From Crenobacter cavernae (lineage in GTDB: Bacteria; Pseudomonadota; Gammaproteobacteria; Burkholderiales; Chromobacteriaceae), in NCBI RefSeq assembly GCF_003355495.1, contig NZ_CP031337.1, forward strand, positions 687,001 to 751,000: a stretch of DNA of 64,000 nt, given 5' to 3'. Below, piece by piece: positions 1 to 7,647 of the stretch; the first letter of the stretch is position 1; each line of letters opens with the position of its first letter. The notes under the pieces were generated by a model that worked only from the letters and a program-made list of their open reading frames with translations, did no database searches and had not been told where the DNA came from. The translations under genes were made by a program, and so were the position numbers.

Positions 1-258
1 GGTGAGAAAAATAAGGCGGGCACGGCAGTTCTTTGTGGTCTCGGCGCGCAACTGCACCTCGTCGCGGAGCCTGCCGGTCGGCCATAGCACGTCACGGATT
101 TCAAGGCGGGCAGCCTCCGTGCAACGAATGCCAGTCGCATGAGTTAGAAGGATGGCGAGGCAATCGCGCTCGGGGTGGCGACTGGTTGCCTGGGTGACGG
201 CTAGGACATGGCGAAGCTGTGATGGTTTGAGCGTGGGGGCTCGTTTGATGGCGGGCAT
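1..258 (-). CDS. Tyrosine recombinase / phage-type integrase, 5' part (runs off window)
   Basis: The reverse strand from the ATG at 258 reads 86 codons without a stop to the window edge, so only the N-terminal part is seen. Residues 43-48 (TGIRCTE-like) match the box I region of tyrosine recombinases, with R45 as the probable first catalytic arginine, and a TKNCRAR stretch near residues 75-81 fits the beta-hairpin lysine region. An AGAGAGG ribosome site lies about 6 nt before the ATG. Such enzymes cut and rejoin DNA through a tyrosine and often flank integrated elements. The remaining catalytic residues lie outside the window, so activity cannot be judged. It reads leftward, out of the accessory patch. 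Confidence 0.7.
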   Translation of the reverse strand, partial: MPAIKRAPTLKPSQLRHVLAVTQATSRHPERDCLAILLTHATGIRCTEAARLEIRDVLWPTGRLRDEVQLRAETTKNCRARLIFLT

Positions 259-348
259 GGAACCTCTCTGAAAAGTGCCGGTTTCATTAACGATTCAGAG
301 AGAGTTGCGCGGGGCGTCTTTTTCAAGCGTACCACCGCGCCGTTGTTG

Positions 349-723
349 ATGTCCTCGGAAAATGGTAAGGAGCGGGTGATTGCACTGCCGGACGACAGTT
401 CATTTTCGGTCCGGGCCGGCCAAGAGATCATGCTGATTGGCGTACACAGCCTGCATCTCGAGAAGAACACGGTTTACTACATTGCTCTTGTCAATCACGC
501 TACAGAGAGATGGGTGACGCTAAGCCAACGCGATGTGCTCCGGCGGCTGGCGAGAATCAACAGTGCCGCAGCACAGGGGTTGGTTAACCTGTTTGTCCTT
601 GCCACGCTTGGCGCCGGTGTGATCGTACTCATGCTCATTAACAGGTCGATGCACATTAACTACGCCGCACCGATAAACCAACACGTCCAGCAGATCGCCC
701 AATGGAGCCTCCAACAGACCTAG
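349..723 (+). CDS. Hypothetical single-pass membrane protein
   Basis: I do not recognise the family. The product is about 124 residues: a polar N-terminal part, one hydrophobic segment (about residues 77-98, rich in Leu/Val/Ala/Gly), then a short polar tail. The start is uncertain. The frame stays open upstream to about position 241 over the recombinase start without another ATG, TTG codons at 343 and 346 are alternatives, and no good ribosome site is visible, so this may be the 3' remnant of a longer gene cut by insertion of the recombinase region. It sits in the accessory patch at the left of the window. Confidence 0.4.
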   Translation: MSSENGKERVIALPDDSSFSVRAGQEIMLIGVHSLHLEKNTVYYIALVNHATERWVTLSQRDVLRRLARINSAAAQGLVNLFVLATLGAGVIVLMLINRSMHINYAAPINQHVQQIAQWSLQQT

Positions 724-786
724 GCCTCCATACCCAGGCGAAAAGCGGGGTAAGATAGGACTGCTCCTCCAAAATAAGGCATAGCC

Positions 787-1563
787 ATGAAAGCTTTGGT
801 GGTCAGCGATCTGCACCTGGAGTTCTCGACACTGGATCTGGATGTTTCTGGCATCGATATCGTTATCCTCGCCGGCGACATCCATCTGGGTACACGTGCT
901 CTTCCCTGGATTCAGGCTCATTGCGCAGACCTGCCGGTGATCTATGTGCCCGGCAACCATGAGTTCTATCGCGGGGAGTATAGCCGCGTGTTGAGTGATC
1001 TTAGGGCAGCAGCTGACAAGACGCCGAACGTTCATCTCCTCGACAAAGAGAGCCTTGTCATCGGCGATATCGAGTTCCTGGGGGCCATCTTGTGGACCGA
1101 TTTTGCCCTCAACGGTGACACGCCTGAAGAGATACGCATCGCAGAATCATTTGCGGCGACTCGCCTGACGGATTTCACGGGAACAATTCGTTTTGAGGAG
1201 CACGGCAACTTCCGCCGCTTCCGGCCCAGTGACACGGCCTTGCTACACGCTGAAGCCAAGGCTTGGCTCGCCAGACGCTTGTATGAGCCAAGCGAGAAGA
1301 AGCGCGTTGTGATCACACATCACCTACCTTCAGCTCATAGTGTCGCCCCTAGGTTCCAGAACGACCAACTCTCCCCTGCCTTCGCCAGCAGGCTCGACTC
1401 GTTGGTGGAACTCGCCGACGTGTGGATTCATGGACATACCCACGACAGCTTCGATTATCAACTCGGGAAATGCCGGGTTGTCTGCAACCCGCGTGGCTAC
1501 GTGGTTGCAGGCCGACCTCCAGAAAATACATCGTTCACACCAAGACTAATCATCACCCTCTGA
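787..1563 (+). CDS. Calcineurin-like metallophosphoesterase
   Basis: The 258-residue product has the full metal-ligand pattern of the calcineurin-like phosphoesterase fold: D8-x-H10, G30-D31, G56-N57-H58-E59, a THH motif in the middle and a C-terminal GHTH motif. These residues bind two metal ions and cleave phosphoester bonds; the substrate cannot be told from sequence. There is no signal peptide, so it is probably cytosolic. An AAGG lies 8-9 nt before the ATG. It is cargo of the accessory patch between the recombinase and the insertion sequence, and its G+C is visibly lower than that of the core genes. Confidence 0.85.
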   Translation: MKALVVSDLHLEFSTLDLDVSGIDIVILAGDIHLGTRALPWIQAHCADLPVIYVPGNHEFYRGEYSRVLSDLRAAADKTPNVHLLDKESLVIGDIEFLGAILWTDFALNGDTPEEIRIAESFAATRLTDFTGTIRFEEHGNFRRFRPSDTALLHAEAKAWLARRLYEPSEKKRVVITHHLPSAHSVAPRFQNDQLSPAFASRLDSLVELADVWIHGHTHDSFDYQLGKCRVVCNPRGYVVAGRPPENTSFTPRLIITL

Positions 1564-1580
1564 ACGCTTGAGATACGCAG

Positions 1581-2627
1581 GGCGCTGTTGCACAAATGCC
1601 GGTCAGGGCGCGGAGCCCCTTTCCCGGACGGATTTATGCCACTCGGACGGTGGTCGGCGTGCCCAGATGTGTGAAGCGATTCAGGATCGCCGCCCGCACC
1701 TGCAACTCCGCCACCTGACGATCGAAGTCTCTGGCCATCACCCGTTCGCCCAGGAGCTTGAAGCACCGCATCTTGGTTTCGACCAGGCTGCGCCGGTGCT
1801 AGCCGCTCCATGTCTTCCAGATCGCCCGACCCAGATGCCGTGTGGTGCGCAGGATCTCGTTACGAGCAACGGCACCCGGTCGATTCTCTTTCCACAGCTT
1901 GGCATTCTTGCGGGTCGGTATCACCGCAGCGGCCTGGCGCCGGGTGATCGCCTCATGGCAGCCCTGGGTGTCGTAGGCGCCATCGCCGCTCACGGAAAGC
2001 ACCGTTTCATCGGACGGGATCTGATCCAGTAACTCGGACAGCATCGGCGCGTCGCCCACCGTGTGGTCGGTGACCTCGATGGCCCGGATCTCCAGCGTCT
2101 GCGCATCGATGCCCAGATGGACCTTGCACCACTGGCGGCGGGACTCGGCGCCGTGCTTTTTCGTCTTCCACTCGCCTTCTCCCCGCATCTTGATGCCGGT
2201 GCTGTCGATCAGCAGGTACAGCCCCGAACTGGTCGTGCGTGCGGGGATTTGGACCGTCAGGTGCTGCTGCCGGCGACAGAGGGTACTGAAGTTCGGCACG
2301 GTCCAGTCCAGACCGGCCAGCTTGATCAGGCTCTCCACCATGCCCGCTGCTTGTCGCAACGCGAGGCCGAAAAGGCATTTGACCGTCAGGCAGAACTGAA
2401 TGGCCGGATCGCTGAACGTCGGCGTGCGACCCCGTTTTCCGCTTGGGGCGCCCTGCCAGCGCATGCCCTTGTCCAGCCAGATCATCAGCGACCCGCGTGC
2501 CTTGAGGGCCGCGTTGTAGGCCTTCCAGTTGGTGGTTTGATACTTGGCGGGAGCGAGTTTGCTCATGCTGCGAGCTTACCTGAAGAGATGCTCAGGCCGC
2601 TCTTCGAGCGATTTGCGCAACAAAGCC
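1581..2627 (-). mobile_element. IS5-family (IS903-like) insertion sequence
   Basis: The element is about 1047 bp. Its ends are imperfect terminal inverted repeats: GGCGCTGTTGCACAAAT at 1581 and GGCTTTGTTGCGCAAAT read inward from 2627. Size, ends and encoded DDE transposase all fit the IS903 group of the IS5 family. The 9-bp flanks (1572-1580 and 2628-2636) do not match, so there is no target-site duplication. This suggests rearrangement after insertion, recombination between copies, or decay of the flanks. Confidence 0.85.
1634..2566 (-). pseudogene. IS5/IS903-like transposase with internal amber stop
   Basis: The reading frame begins at the ATG at 2566 and encodes a DDE transposase with the IDSTGIKMRGEGEW region (first Asp) and SGDGAYDT (second Asp). 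An in-frame TAG lies at 1801-1799 after 255 residues, just after the GRAIWKTWSG stretch. The frame then stays open for 54 more codons through HRRSLVETKMRCFKLLGER, the expected C-terminal helix with the catalytic Glu, to TAA at 1634. The natural length would be 310 residues. From memory of related elements a Tyr codon is usual at this place, so a single-base change probably made the stop. Without the Glu region the protein should be inactive unless the amber codon is suppressed. Confidence 0.85.
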
Positions 2628-3070
2628 CAAGTGGACCGGCCGCAGCCAGCAACCGACAAGAGTGACTTTGGCAATGACGGCTCAGCGCTCCGACGCTACA
2701 AACGCTGAACGCGGAGGCCAAGCCTCGGCCTGCGCATCGGCCTCCTGCCCCCGATGCCCGACGAGCCACCTGACACCAGCGGCCGAAGAGGCCGCCATGC
2801 CAGCCCCCTTCACCTCTTACTCTCACTCACGCGACGATACCGCCATTGAGTTTTACCAAGCAAAACCAACGCTAACCTAACGTCATCCACTCTGGGGGCC
2901 GCGCCAGGTCGCATGTGAAATTCCGCCGCCTAATGGCCAATCTGCCTATGGACTCATGAATTCGACATCCCTCGCAAAGCCCTTGCCATTGATACAATCC
3001 GCTGCTACAAATTAGTTCATGCAGCCTGGAAAAGTTATATTTTTCAATGTGTTGTTGGTGTATTTTGAAA
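2628..3070. other. Gene-free accessory DNA
   Basis: No convincing coding region is seen. Short open frames here lack ribosome sites and family resemblance. The part from about 2890 to 3070 is clearly richer in A+T than the genome around it, consistent with the edge of an integrated element. Confidence 0.5.
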
Positions 3071-3089
3071 AATCCCTGATTCGCCACCA
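3071..3089 (+). other. Possible attachment-site remnant (tRNA 3'-end-like)
   Basis: The 19 bases AATCCCTGATTCGCCACCA look like the end of a tRNA gene (T-arm 3' strand, acceptor strand, CCA). No matching 5' part precedes them. A rho-independent terminator follows 10 bp downstream, as after a tRNA gene. Together with the leftward recombinase this fits the distal att site of an island integrated in a tRNA gene that lies left of the window. The identity of the tRNA is not determined. Confidence 0.35.
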
Positions 3090-3098
3090 CCCGATTCG

Positions 3099-3129
3099 AA
3101 AAGCCAGATGCTCGTGCATCTGGCTTTTT
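3099..3129 (+). terminator. Rho-independent terminator
   Basis: A 12-bp stem AAAAGCCAGATG / CATCTGGCTTTT encloses a 6-nt loop and is followed by T residues. It lies just after the tRNA-like fragment and before the next gene. Confidence 0.75.
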
Positions 3130-3183
3130 CCGTTTCCGGCTGCCATCTTGTCGATCATCGACGAACAGGATCGGAGCCACACC

Positions 3184-3831
3184 ATGAAACTCCCGCTCGC
3201 CGCCGCCCTCGACCTCTTGCACGCCGCCGCCTACGGTACCCTCGCCACGCATTCTGTACATCTGCCGGGCTACCCGTTCGCCACCGCGCTGCCCTTCGCA
3301 CCGGACGAGCACCATTGCCCGCTTTTCCTCGTCAGCGCGTTGGCCGAGCATACCCACAACCTGAACGCCGACCCGCGCGCCAGCCTGCTGCTGGTCGAGC
3401 CCGACCTGCCCGACATCCTTGCCGGCGCGCGGCTGACGCTCGTCGGCGACGTGCAGCCGTTCGCGCCGACCGAAGCGCAGATAGCGCGTTACCTGCGCTA
3501 CCAGCCGGGAGCCGAGCAATATCTTGCGCTCGGCGATTTCACCTTTTTTCGGCTGCAGCCGAAGCGGCTGCGGCTGATCGCCGGCTTCGGCCGCATGGGC
3601 TGGATTGAGGCCGACGAGATGCGACGGGCTCTCGCCCTCGCGCCCGACGCGGAAGCGGTGGAACTCGCGGCCTTGCCATCCCTGCCACCGGCGGCCCGCT
3701 GGCTGGGCCTCGACGTCTACGGTGCCGACCTGGCACAGGGCAGCCAGCGCCTGCGCCTGTCTTTCGCCGCGCCAGCCGACAGCGCCGACGCGCGCCGCCA
3801 GGCGGTCGCCGACGCGCTCGCCGCGCGCTGA
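3184..3831 (+). CDS. Pyridoxamine 5'-phosphate oxidase-like (HugZ-type) FMN-binding protein
   Basis: The 215-residue product has an N-terminal split-barrel flavin-binding domain (about residues 1-130, with GTLATHS and PFA-TALPF strands typical of PNPOx-like proteins). Its C-terminal part (about 140-215; LGLDVYGADL and RLSFAAP) resembles the DUF2470 domain that follows the barrel in HugZ-type heme-utilisation and general flavin-reductase-like proteins. A GGAG lies 7 nt before the ATG. Role by family: FMN-dependent oxidoreduction, possibly heme degradation; the exact substrate is unknown. It is the first core-like, high-G+C gene after the accessory patch and seems to be a single-gene unit. Confidence 0.7.
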   Translation: MKLPLAAALDLLHAAAYGTLATHSVHLPGYPFATALPFAPDEHHCPLFLVSALAEHTHNLNADPRASLLLVEPDLPDILAGARLTLVGDVQPFAPTEAQIARYLRYQPGAEQYLALGDFTFFRLQPKRLRLIAGFGRMGWIEADEMRRALALAPDAEAVELAALPSLPPAARWLGLDVYGADLAQGSQRLRLSFAAPADSADARRQAVADALAAR

Positions 3832-3988
3832 CTACTCCGTCAAAGGCGAAGGCCGCGCCCGCCCGGTTCGACAGCCGGCGGCCCGCTGCGCTACCATGCC
3901 CGCCCTCTGAACCTTGCCCGTATTTTCGATGCCGTCCGCGCCACTTCGCCCCAGCCGTTTTCGCCCGGCGCGGCCCGCCTGATCCGCC

Positions 3989-4507
3989 ATGTCCACCCAG
4001 TCACCCCGTTCCGACCCGCGCATCGGCCTGCGCACCATGCAGGAGGCCGACCTCGAAGCCGTTCTCGCCGTCCAGCGCCACTGCTACCGCCCCGAACTGA
4101 TCGAATCGCGCCACGCGCTCGCGTCGCGCCGCCGTCTCGCGCCCGACACCTGCTGGGTCGCCGAACGCGCCGATACGCTGCTCGGCTATCTGTTCGCCCA
4201 CCCGTGGGCCGGCGAGAAGCCGCCGGCGCTCGACACGCCTCTGGCCGGCCTACCTGCCGGCGCCGACACGCTGTTCATCCACGACCTCGCGCTGCACCCC
4301 GACGCGCGCGGCCACGGCGTCGGCCCCAAGCTGGTCGACGAGGCGTTGAGGGTCGCGCGCGCCCGCGGCCTCGTCTACTCGCGGCTGGTCGCGGTGCAGG
4401 GCGCCGACGCGTTCTGGGCGCGCTTCGGCTATCGCGCCTACCGGCTGCCAACGTCCAAACTCGCCTGCTACGGCGATGACGCGCTAGGCATGCAGCGCGC
4501 GCTGTAG
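3989..4507 (+). CDS. GNAT-family N-acetyltransferase
   Basis: The 172-residue protein has the acetyl-CoA pyrophosphate-binding loop R107-G-H-G-V-G112 followed by a helix, preceded by the strand FIHDLALHP, which is the classic GNAT motif A. An FWARFGYRAY segment near the C-terminus is motif B. The acceptor molecule cannot be inferred. It is soluble, with no signal peptide. A single uptake-like repeat follows at 4533. Confidence 0.8.
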   Translation: MSTQSPRSDPRIGLRTMQEADLEAVLAVQRHCYRPELIESRHALASRRRLAPDTCWVAERADTLLGYLFAHPWAGEKPPALDTPLAGLPAGADTLFIHDLALHPDARGHGVGPKLVDEALRVARARGLVYSRLVAVQGADAFWARFGYRAYRLPTSKLACYGDDALGMQRAL

Positions 4508-4532
4508 GCGCGCCGAAGCGACGCGACGAAGG

Positions 4533-4542
4533 CTCGGCCAAC
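4533..4542. repeat. Single CTCGGCCAAC repeat copy (intergenic)
   Basis: An exact copy of the dispersed 10-mer, in the extended form GGCTCGGCCAACCTT, 25 bp after the acetyltransferase stop. No inverted partner is present. The remainder of the 4508-4714 gap shows nothing else I can support. Confidence 0.9.
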
Positions 4543-4714
4543 CTTGAACGCGCCGCGCCGCTTGGCCGCGGCGACGTAGCTACCTAATATACGGGAATGC
4601 CGCGCGGATACCGCCGGCGCCACCGCCTATGGTAGACTCGCTAACTTGTTATTTTGCCTATGAAAACCCGCCCGACCGTACGCCCCGCCACGGGTCGGCG
4701 CCATCGTGGACTTC

Positions 4715-4798
4715 ATGGGCAATGTGAATCGAATCTGGGTGCTGACCGCCGAGGAATACGCGGCCCGGATGCAACAGCTGGAAGCTTCGCCGCAATGA
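4715..4798 (+). CDS. Possible small leader ORF overlapping miaB
   Basis: A 27-codon frame starts at the ATG at 4715 and ends in TGA at 4796-4798, overlapping the miaB ATG (4795-4797) in an ATGA arrangement. Such an overlap would couple translation of miaB to this peptide. The peptide has ordinary composition, with TAEEYAARMQQLEAS as its C-terminal half. The frame extends further upstream without a clear start, and no strong ribosome site is seen, so it could be the end of a slightly longer small gene or chance. Confidence 0.3.
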   Translation: MGNVNRIWVLTAEEYAARMQQLEASPQ

Positions 4799-6129
4799 AA
4801 AAGGTGTACATCAAGACCTTCGGTTGCCAGATGAACGAGTACGACTCCGACAAGATGGTCGACGTACTCGGCAACGCCGAAGGCATGGTCAAGACCGACA
4901 CGCCGGAAGACGCCGACGTGATCCTGTTCAATACCTGTAGCGTGCGCGAGAAGGCGCAGGAAAAGGTGTTCTCCGACCTGGGCCGCGTGCGCGAGCTGAA
5001 ACTCGCCCGCCCCGACCTCGTGATCGGCGTCGGCGGCTGCGTCGCGAGCCAGGAGGGCGAGGCGATCGTCAAGCGCGCGCCCTACGTCGACGTCGTTTTC
5101 GGCCCGCAGACGCTGCACCGCCTGCCCGAGATGATCGCCGCCAAGCGCAACACCGGCGCGTCGCAGGTCGACATCTCCTTCCCCGAGATCGAGAAGTTCG
5201 ACCACATCCCGCCGGCCAAGGTCGACGGCGGCGCCGCCTTCGTGTCGATCATGGAAGGCTGTTCGAAGTACTGCTCGTTCTGCGTGGTGCCGTACACGCG
5301 CGGCGAGGAAGTGAGCCGCCCGTTCGACGACGTGCTGACCGAGATCGCCGGCCTCGCCGCGCAGGGCGTGAAGGAAATCACGCTGCTGGGCCAGAACGTC
5401 AACGCCTACCGCGGGCTGATGGCCGACGGTGAGATCGCCGACTTCGCGCTGCTGCTCGAATACGTGCACGAGATCCCCGGCGTCGAGCGCATCCGCTTCA
5501 CCACCAGCCACCCGCGCGAATTCTCGCAGCGCATCATCGACTGCTACGCCCGCCTGCCGAAGCTCGTCTCGCACCTGCACCTGCCGGTGCAGAGCGGCTC
5601 CGACCGCGTGCTGATGGCGATGAAGCGCGGCTACACCGGCCTCGAATACAAGTCGATCATCAGGAAGCTCAGGGCGATCCGCCCGGACCTGTGCCTCAGC
5701 TCCGACTTCATCATCGGCTTCCCCGGCGAGACCGACGCCGACTTCGAGGCGACGCTGAAACTGGTGAAGGACCTGGAGTTCGACTTCAGCTTCGTGTTCA
5801 TCTACAGCCCGCGCCCCGGCACGCCGGCGTCCAACCTGCCGGACGATACGCCGCACGAGGAAAAAGTGCGCCGCCTGACCGCGCTGAACGAGGCGATCGA
5901 GGCCCGTGGCTTCGCGATCAACCAGGGCATGGTCGGCAGCGTGCAGCAGGTGCTGGTCGAGGGCGTGTCGAAGCGCGACCCGGCCATGCTCGCCGCGCGC
6001 ACGATGAACAACCGGGTGGTCAACTTCGTCGGCCACCCGCGCCTGATCAACCAGATGATCGAAGTCGTCATCACCGAAGCGCATCCGCACTCGCTGTCGG
6101 GCGAGATCCTCACCGTCGAAACCGCCTGA
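4795..6129 (+). CDS. miaB: tRNA-2-methylthio-N6-dimethylallyladenosine synthase MiaB
   Basis: MiaB adds the methylthio group to i6A37 of tRNAs that read U-starting codons. The 444-residue product has the three domains in order: an N-terminal MTTase domain with C11, C48 and C82 for the auxiliary 4Fe-4S cluster, a radical SAM domain with C156-x3-C160-x2-C163, and a C-terminal TRAM domain (about 375-440). I chose the ATG at 4795 because the family starts with MKKVYIKTFGCQMN; the frame is open further upstream but without family similarity. It is the first gene of the miaB-ybeZ-ybeY-ybeX-lnt operon. Confidence 0.97.
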   Translation: MKKVYIKTFGCQMNEYDSDKMVDVLGNAEGMVKTDTPEDADVILFNTCSVREKAQEKVFSDLGRVRELKLARPDLVIGVGGCVASQEGEAIVKRAPYVDVVFGPQTLHRLPEMIAAKRNTGASQVDISFPEIEKFDHIPPAKVDGGAAFVSIMEGCSKYCSFCVVPYTRGEEVSRPFDDVLTEIAGLAAQGVKEITLLGQNVNAYRGLMADGEIADFALLLEYVHEIPGVERIRFTTSHPREFSQRIIDCYARLPKLVSHLHLPVQSGSDRVLMAMKRGYTGLEYKSIIRKLRAIRPDLCLSSDFIIGFPGETDADFEATLKLVKDLEFDFSFVFIYSPRPGTPASNLPDDTPHEEKVRRLTALNEAIEARGFAINQGMVGSVQQVLVEGVSKRDPAMLAARTMNNRVVNFVGHPRLINQMIEVVITEAHPHSLSGEILTVETA

Positions 6130-6137
6130 CACCCCGC

Positions 6138-6165
6138 CTCGGCCAACCTTCACACGTTGGCCGAG
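6138..6165. repeat. Inverted pair of CTCGGCCAAC repeats between miaB and phoH
   Basis: CTCGGCCAAC (6138-6147) and GTTGGCCGAG (6156-6165) form a 10-bp stem with an 8-nt loop. There is no clear T-tract, so it would be a weak terminator or a pure recognition repeat. The second arm contains a TTG that opens the phoH frame upstream of its real ATG. Confidence 0.9.
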
Positions 6166-6180
6166 CCCCAAGGCCCATCC

Positions 6181-7149
6181 ATGCCCCAGACCGAACACCT
6201 CGCTTTCAATCCCGTCGACAATGAACGGCTCGCCAACCTGTGCGGCCCGCTCGACGAAAACCTCAGACAGATCGAGACCGCGCTCGACGTGAGCATAGCC
6301 CGGCGCGGCGAATCGTTCCGCGTGAAGGGCGACAAGGCGCGCGAGGCGGTCGCCGCGCTGACGCGCTTTTACCTCGCCGCCGAAAAACGCGCGCTCGAGG
6401 TCGACGACATCCAGCTCGGCCTCGTCGAAGTGCGCGAACTCGTCCACCACCACGTCGACCCGGCCGAAGATAACGTGCCGGTGCTGCACACGCGCCGCGG
6501 CGATCTGCGCGGCCGCACGCCGCGCCAGAACGGCTACATCAAGGCCATCCTCGAGCACGACATCACCTTCGGCATCGGCCCGGCGGGCACCGGAAAGACC
6601 TACCTCGCCGTCGCGTGCGCGGTCGACGCGATGGAGCGCGACGCGGTCAAACGCATCGTGCTGGTGCGCCCGGCGGTCGAGGCCGGCGAGAAGCTCGGTT
6701 TCCTGCCCGGCGACCTCGCGCAGAAGGTCGACCCCTACCTGCGGCCGCTGTACGACGCGCTGTACGACCTGATGGGCTACGACAAGGTCGCGCGGCTGTT
6801 CGAGAAGAACCTGATCGAGATCGCGCCGCTCGCCTACATGCGCGGCCGCACGCTGAATTCGTCGTTCATCATCCTCGACGAGGCGCAGAACACCACGCCC
6901 GAACAGATGAAGATGTTCCTCACGCGGATCGGCTTCGGTTCGCGCGCGGTGGTCACCGGCGACATCACGCAGATCGACCTCGCCAAGAGCCAGAAGAGCG
7001 GCCTGATCGAGGTGCGCCAGATCCTCAACAATGTGCGCGGCATCCATTTCCACCAATTCCACAGCGACGACGTCGTGCGCCACCCGCTGGTGCAGAAGAT
7101 CGTCGACGCCTACGAGCAATACCAAGCCAATGAAAAGCGCGAAGCGTAA
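6181..7149 (+). CDS. ybeZ: PhoH-like ATPase YbeZ
   Basis: The 322-residue protein carries Walker A GPAGTGKT (133-140) and Walker B FIILDEAQ (D233-E234) of the PhoH family. The N-terminal ~100 residues are a KH-like region typical of YbeZ. It is a cytosolic nucleotide-binding protein that works with the endoribonuclease YbeY in rRNA maturation. I chose the ATG at 6181: an upstream in-frame TTG at 6157 belongs to the repeat arm. The end overlaps ybeY by 20 nt, indicating coupled translation. Confidence 0.95.
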   Translation: MPQTEHLAFNPVDNERLANLCGPLDENLRQIETALDVSIARRGESFRVKGDKAREAVAALTRFYLAAEKRALEVDDIQLGLVEVRELVHHHVDPAEDNVPVLHTRRGDLRGRTPRQNGYIKAILEHDITFGIGPAGTGKTYLAVACAVDAMERDAVKRIVLVRPAVEAGEKLGFLPGDLAQKVDPYLRPLYDALYDLMGYDKVARLFEKNLIEIAPLAYMRGRTLNSSFIILDEAQNTTPEQMKMFLTRIGFGSRAVVTGDITQIDLAKSQKSGLIEVRQILNNVRGIHFHQFHSDDVVRHPLVQKIVDAYEQYQANEKREA

Positions 7150-7639
7150 TCCGGCCGGCCTCAGGTTGGCCGAGCGTCTGTCCCTGTCCGTCGACAACCG
7201 CAGCGGCGACGCCGCCGTGCCGAGTCGCGCCGACTTCGTGCGCTGGGCGCGCGCGGCGCTGTTGCCGCCGGTCAGGTCGGCCGAGGTGTCGCTGACGCTG
7301 GTCGGCGAAGAAGAAGGCCGTACGCTTAACCGCGACTACCGCGGCAAGGATTACGCGACCAACGTGCTGAGTTTCGCGCTGAACGAGGGCGGGGAGCTCG
7401 TGCCCGGGCTGCCGCTGGTCGGCGACATCGTGTTCGCGACCGGCGTGGTCGCGCGCGAGGCGGCGGAGCAGGGCAAGACGCTCGCCGCGCACTACGCGCA
7501 CCTCACTGTGCACGGCATGCTGCACCTGCAAGGCTACGACCATCTCGAAGACGACGACGCCGACGAAATGGAAGCGCTTGAAAGCGCCATTCTCGCCCGG
7601 CTAGGATATGCGAATCCCTACGCCGAGGAGGCCGTCTGA
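7130..7639 (+). CDS. ybeY: Endoribonuclease YbeY (16S rRNA maturation)
   Basis: YbeY processes the 3' end of 16S rRNA and takes part in ribosome quality control. The 169-residue product has the zinc-binding motif H128-x3-H132-x5-H138 (HGMLHLQGYDH) and the conserved LNRDYRGKDYATNVLSF segment. The start inside phoH (20-nt overlap) gives the usual family length. A uptake-like repeat at 7165-7174 is translated as Leu-Ala-Glu close to the N-terminus. Confidence 0.95.
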   Translation: MKSAKRNPAGLRLAERLSLSVDNRSGDAAVPSRADFVRWARAALLPPVRSAEVSLTLVGEEEGRTLNRDYRGKDYATNVLSFALNEGGELVPGLPLVGDIVFATGVVAREAAEQGKTLAAHYAHLTVHGMLHLQGYDHLEDDDADEMEALESAILARLGYANPYAEEAV

Positions 7640-7647
7640 ACCTGCCC

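Noticed and set aside
2662..2880. A 72-codon plus-strand frame after the insertion sequence
   Set aside because: No ribosome site, no recognisable features, atypical composition; not distinguishable from chance.
4627..7197. An 856-codon open frame antisense to miaB, phoH and ybeY
   Set aside because: Same codon-bias artefact; the plus-strand genes have full catalytic motifs.
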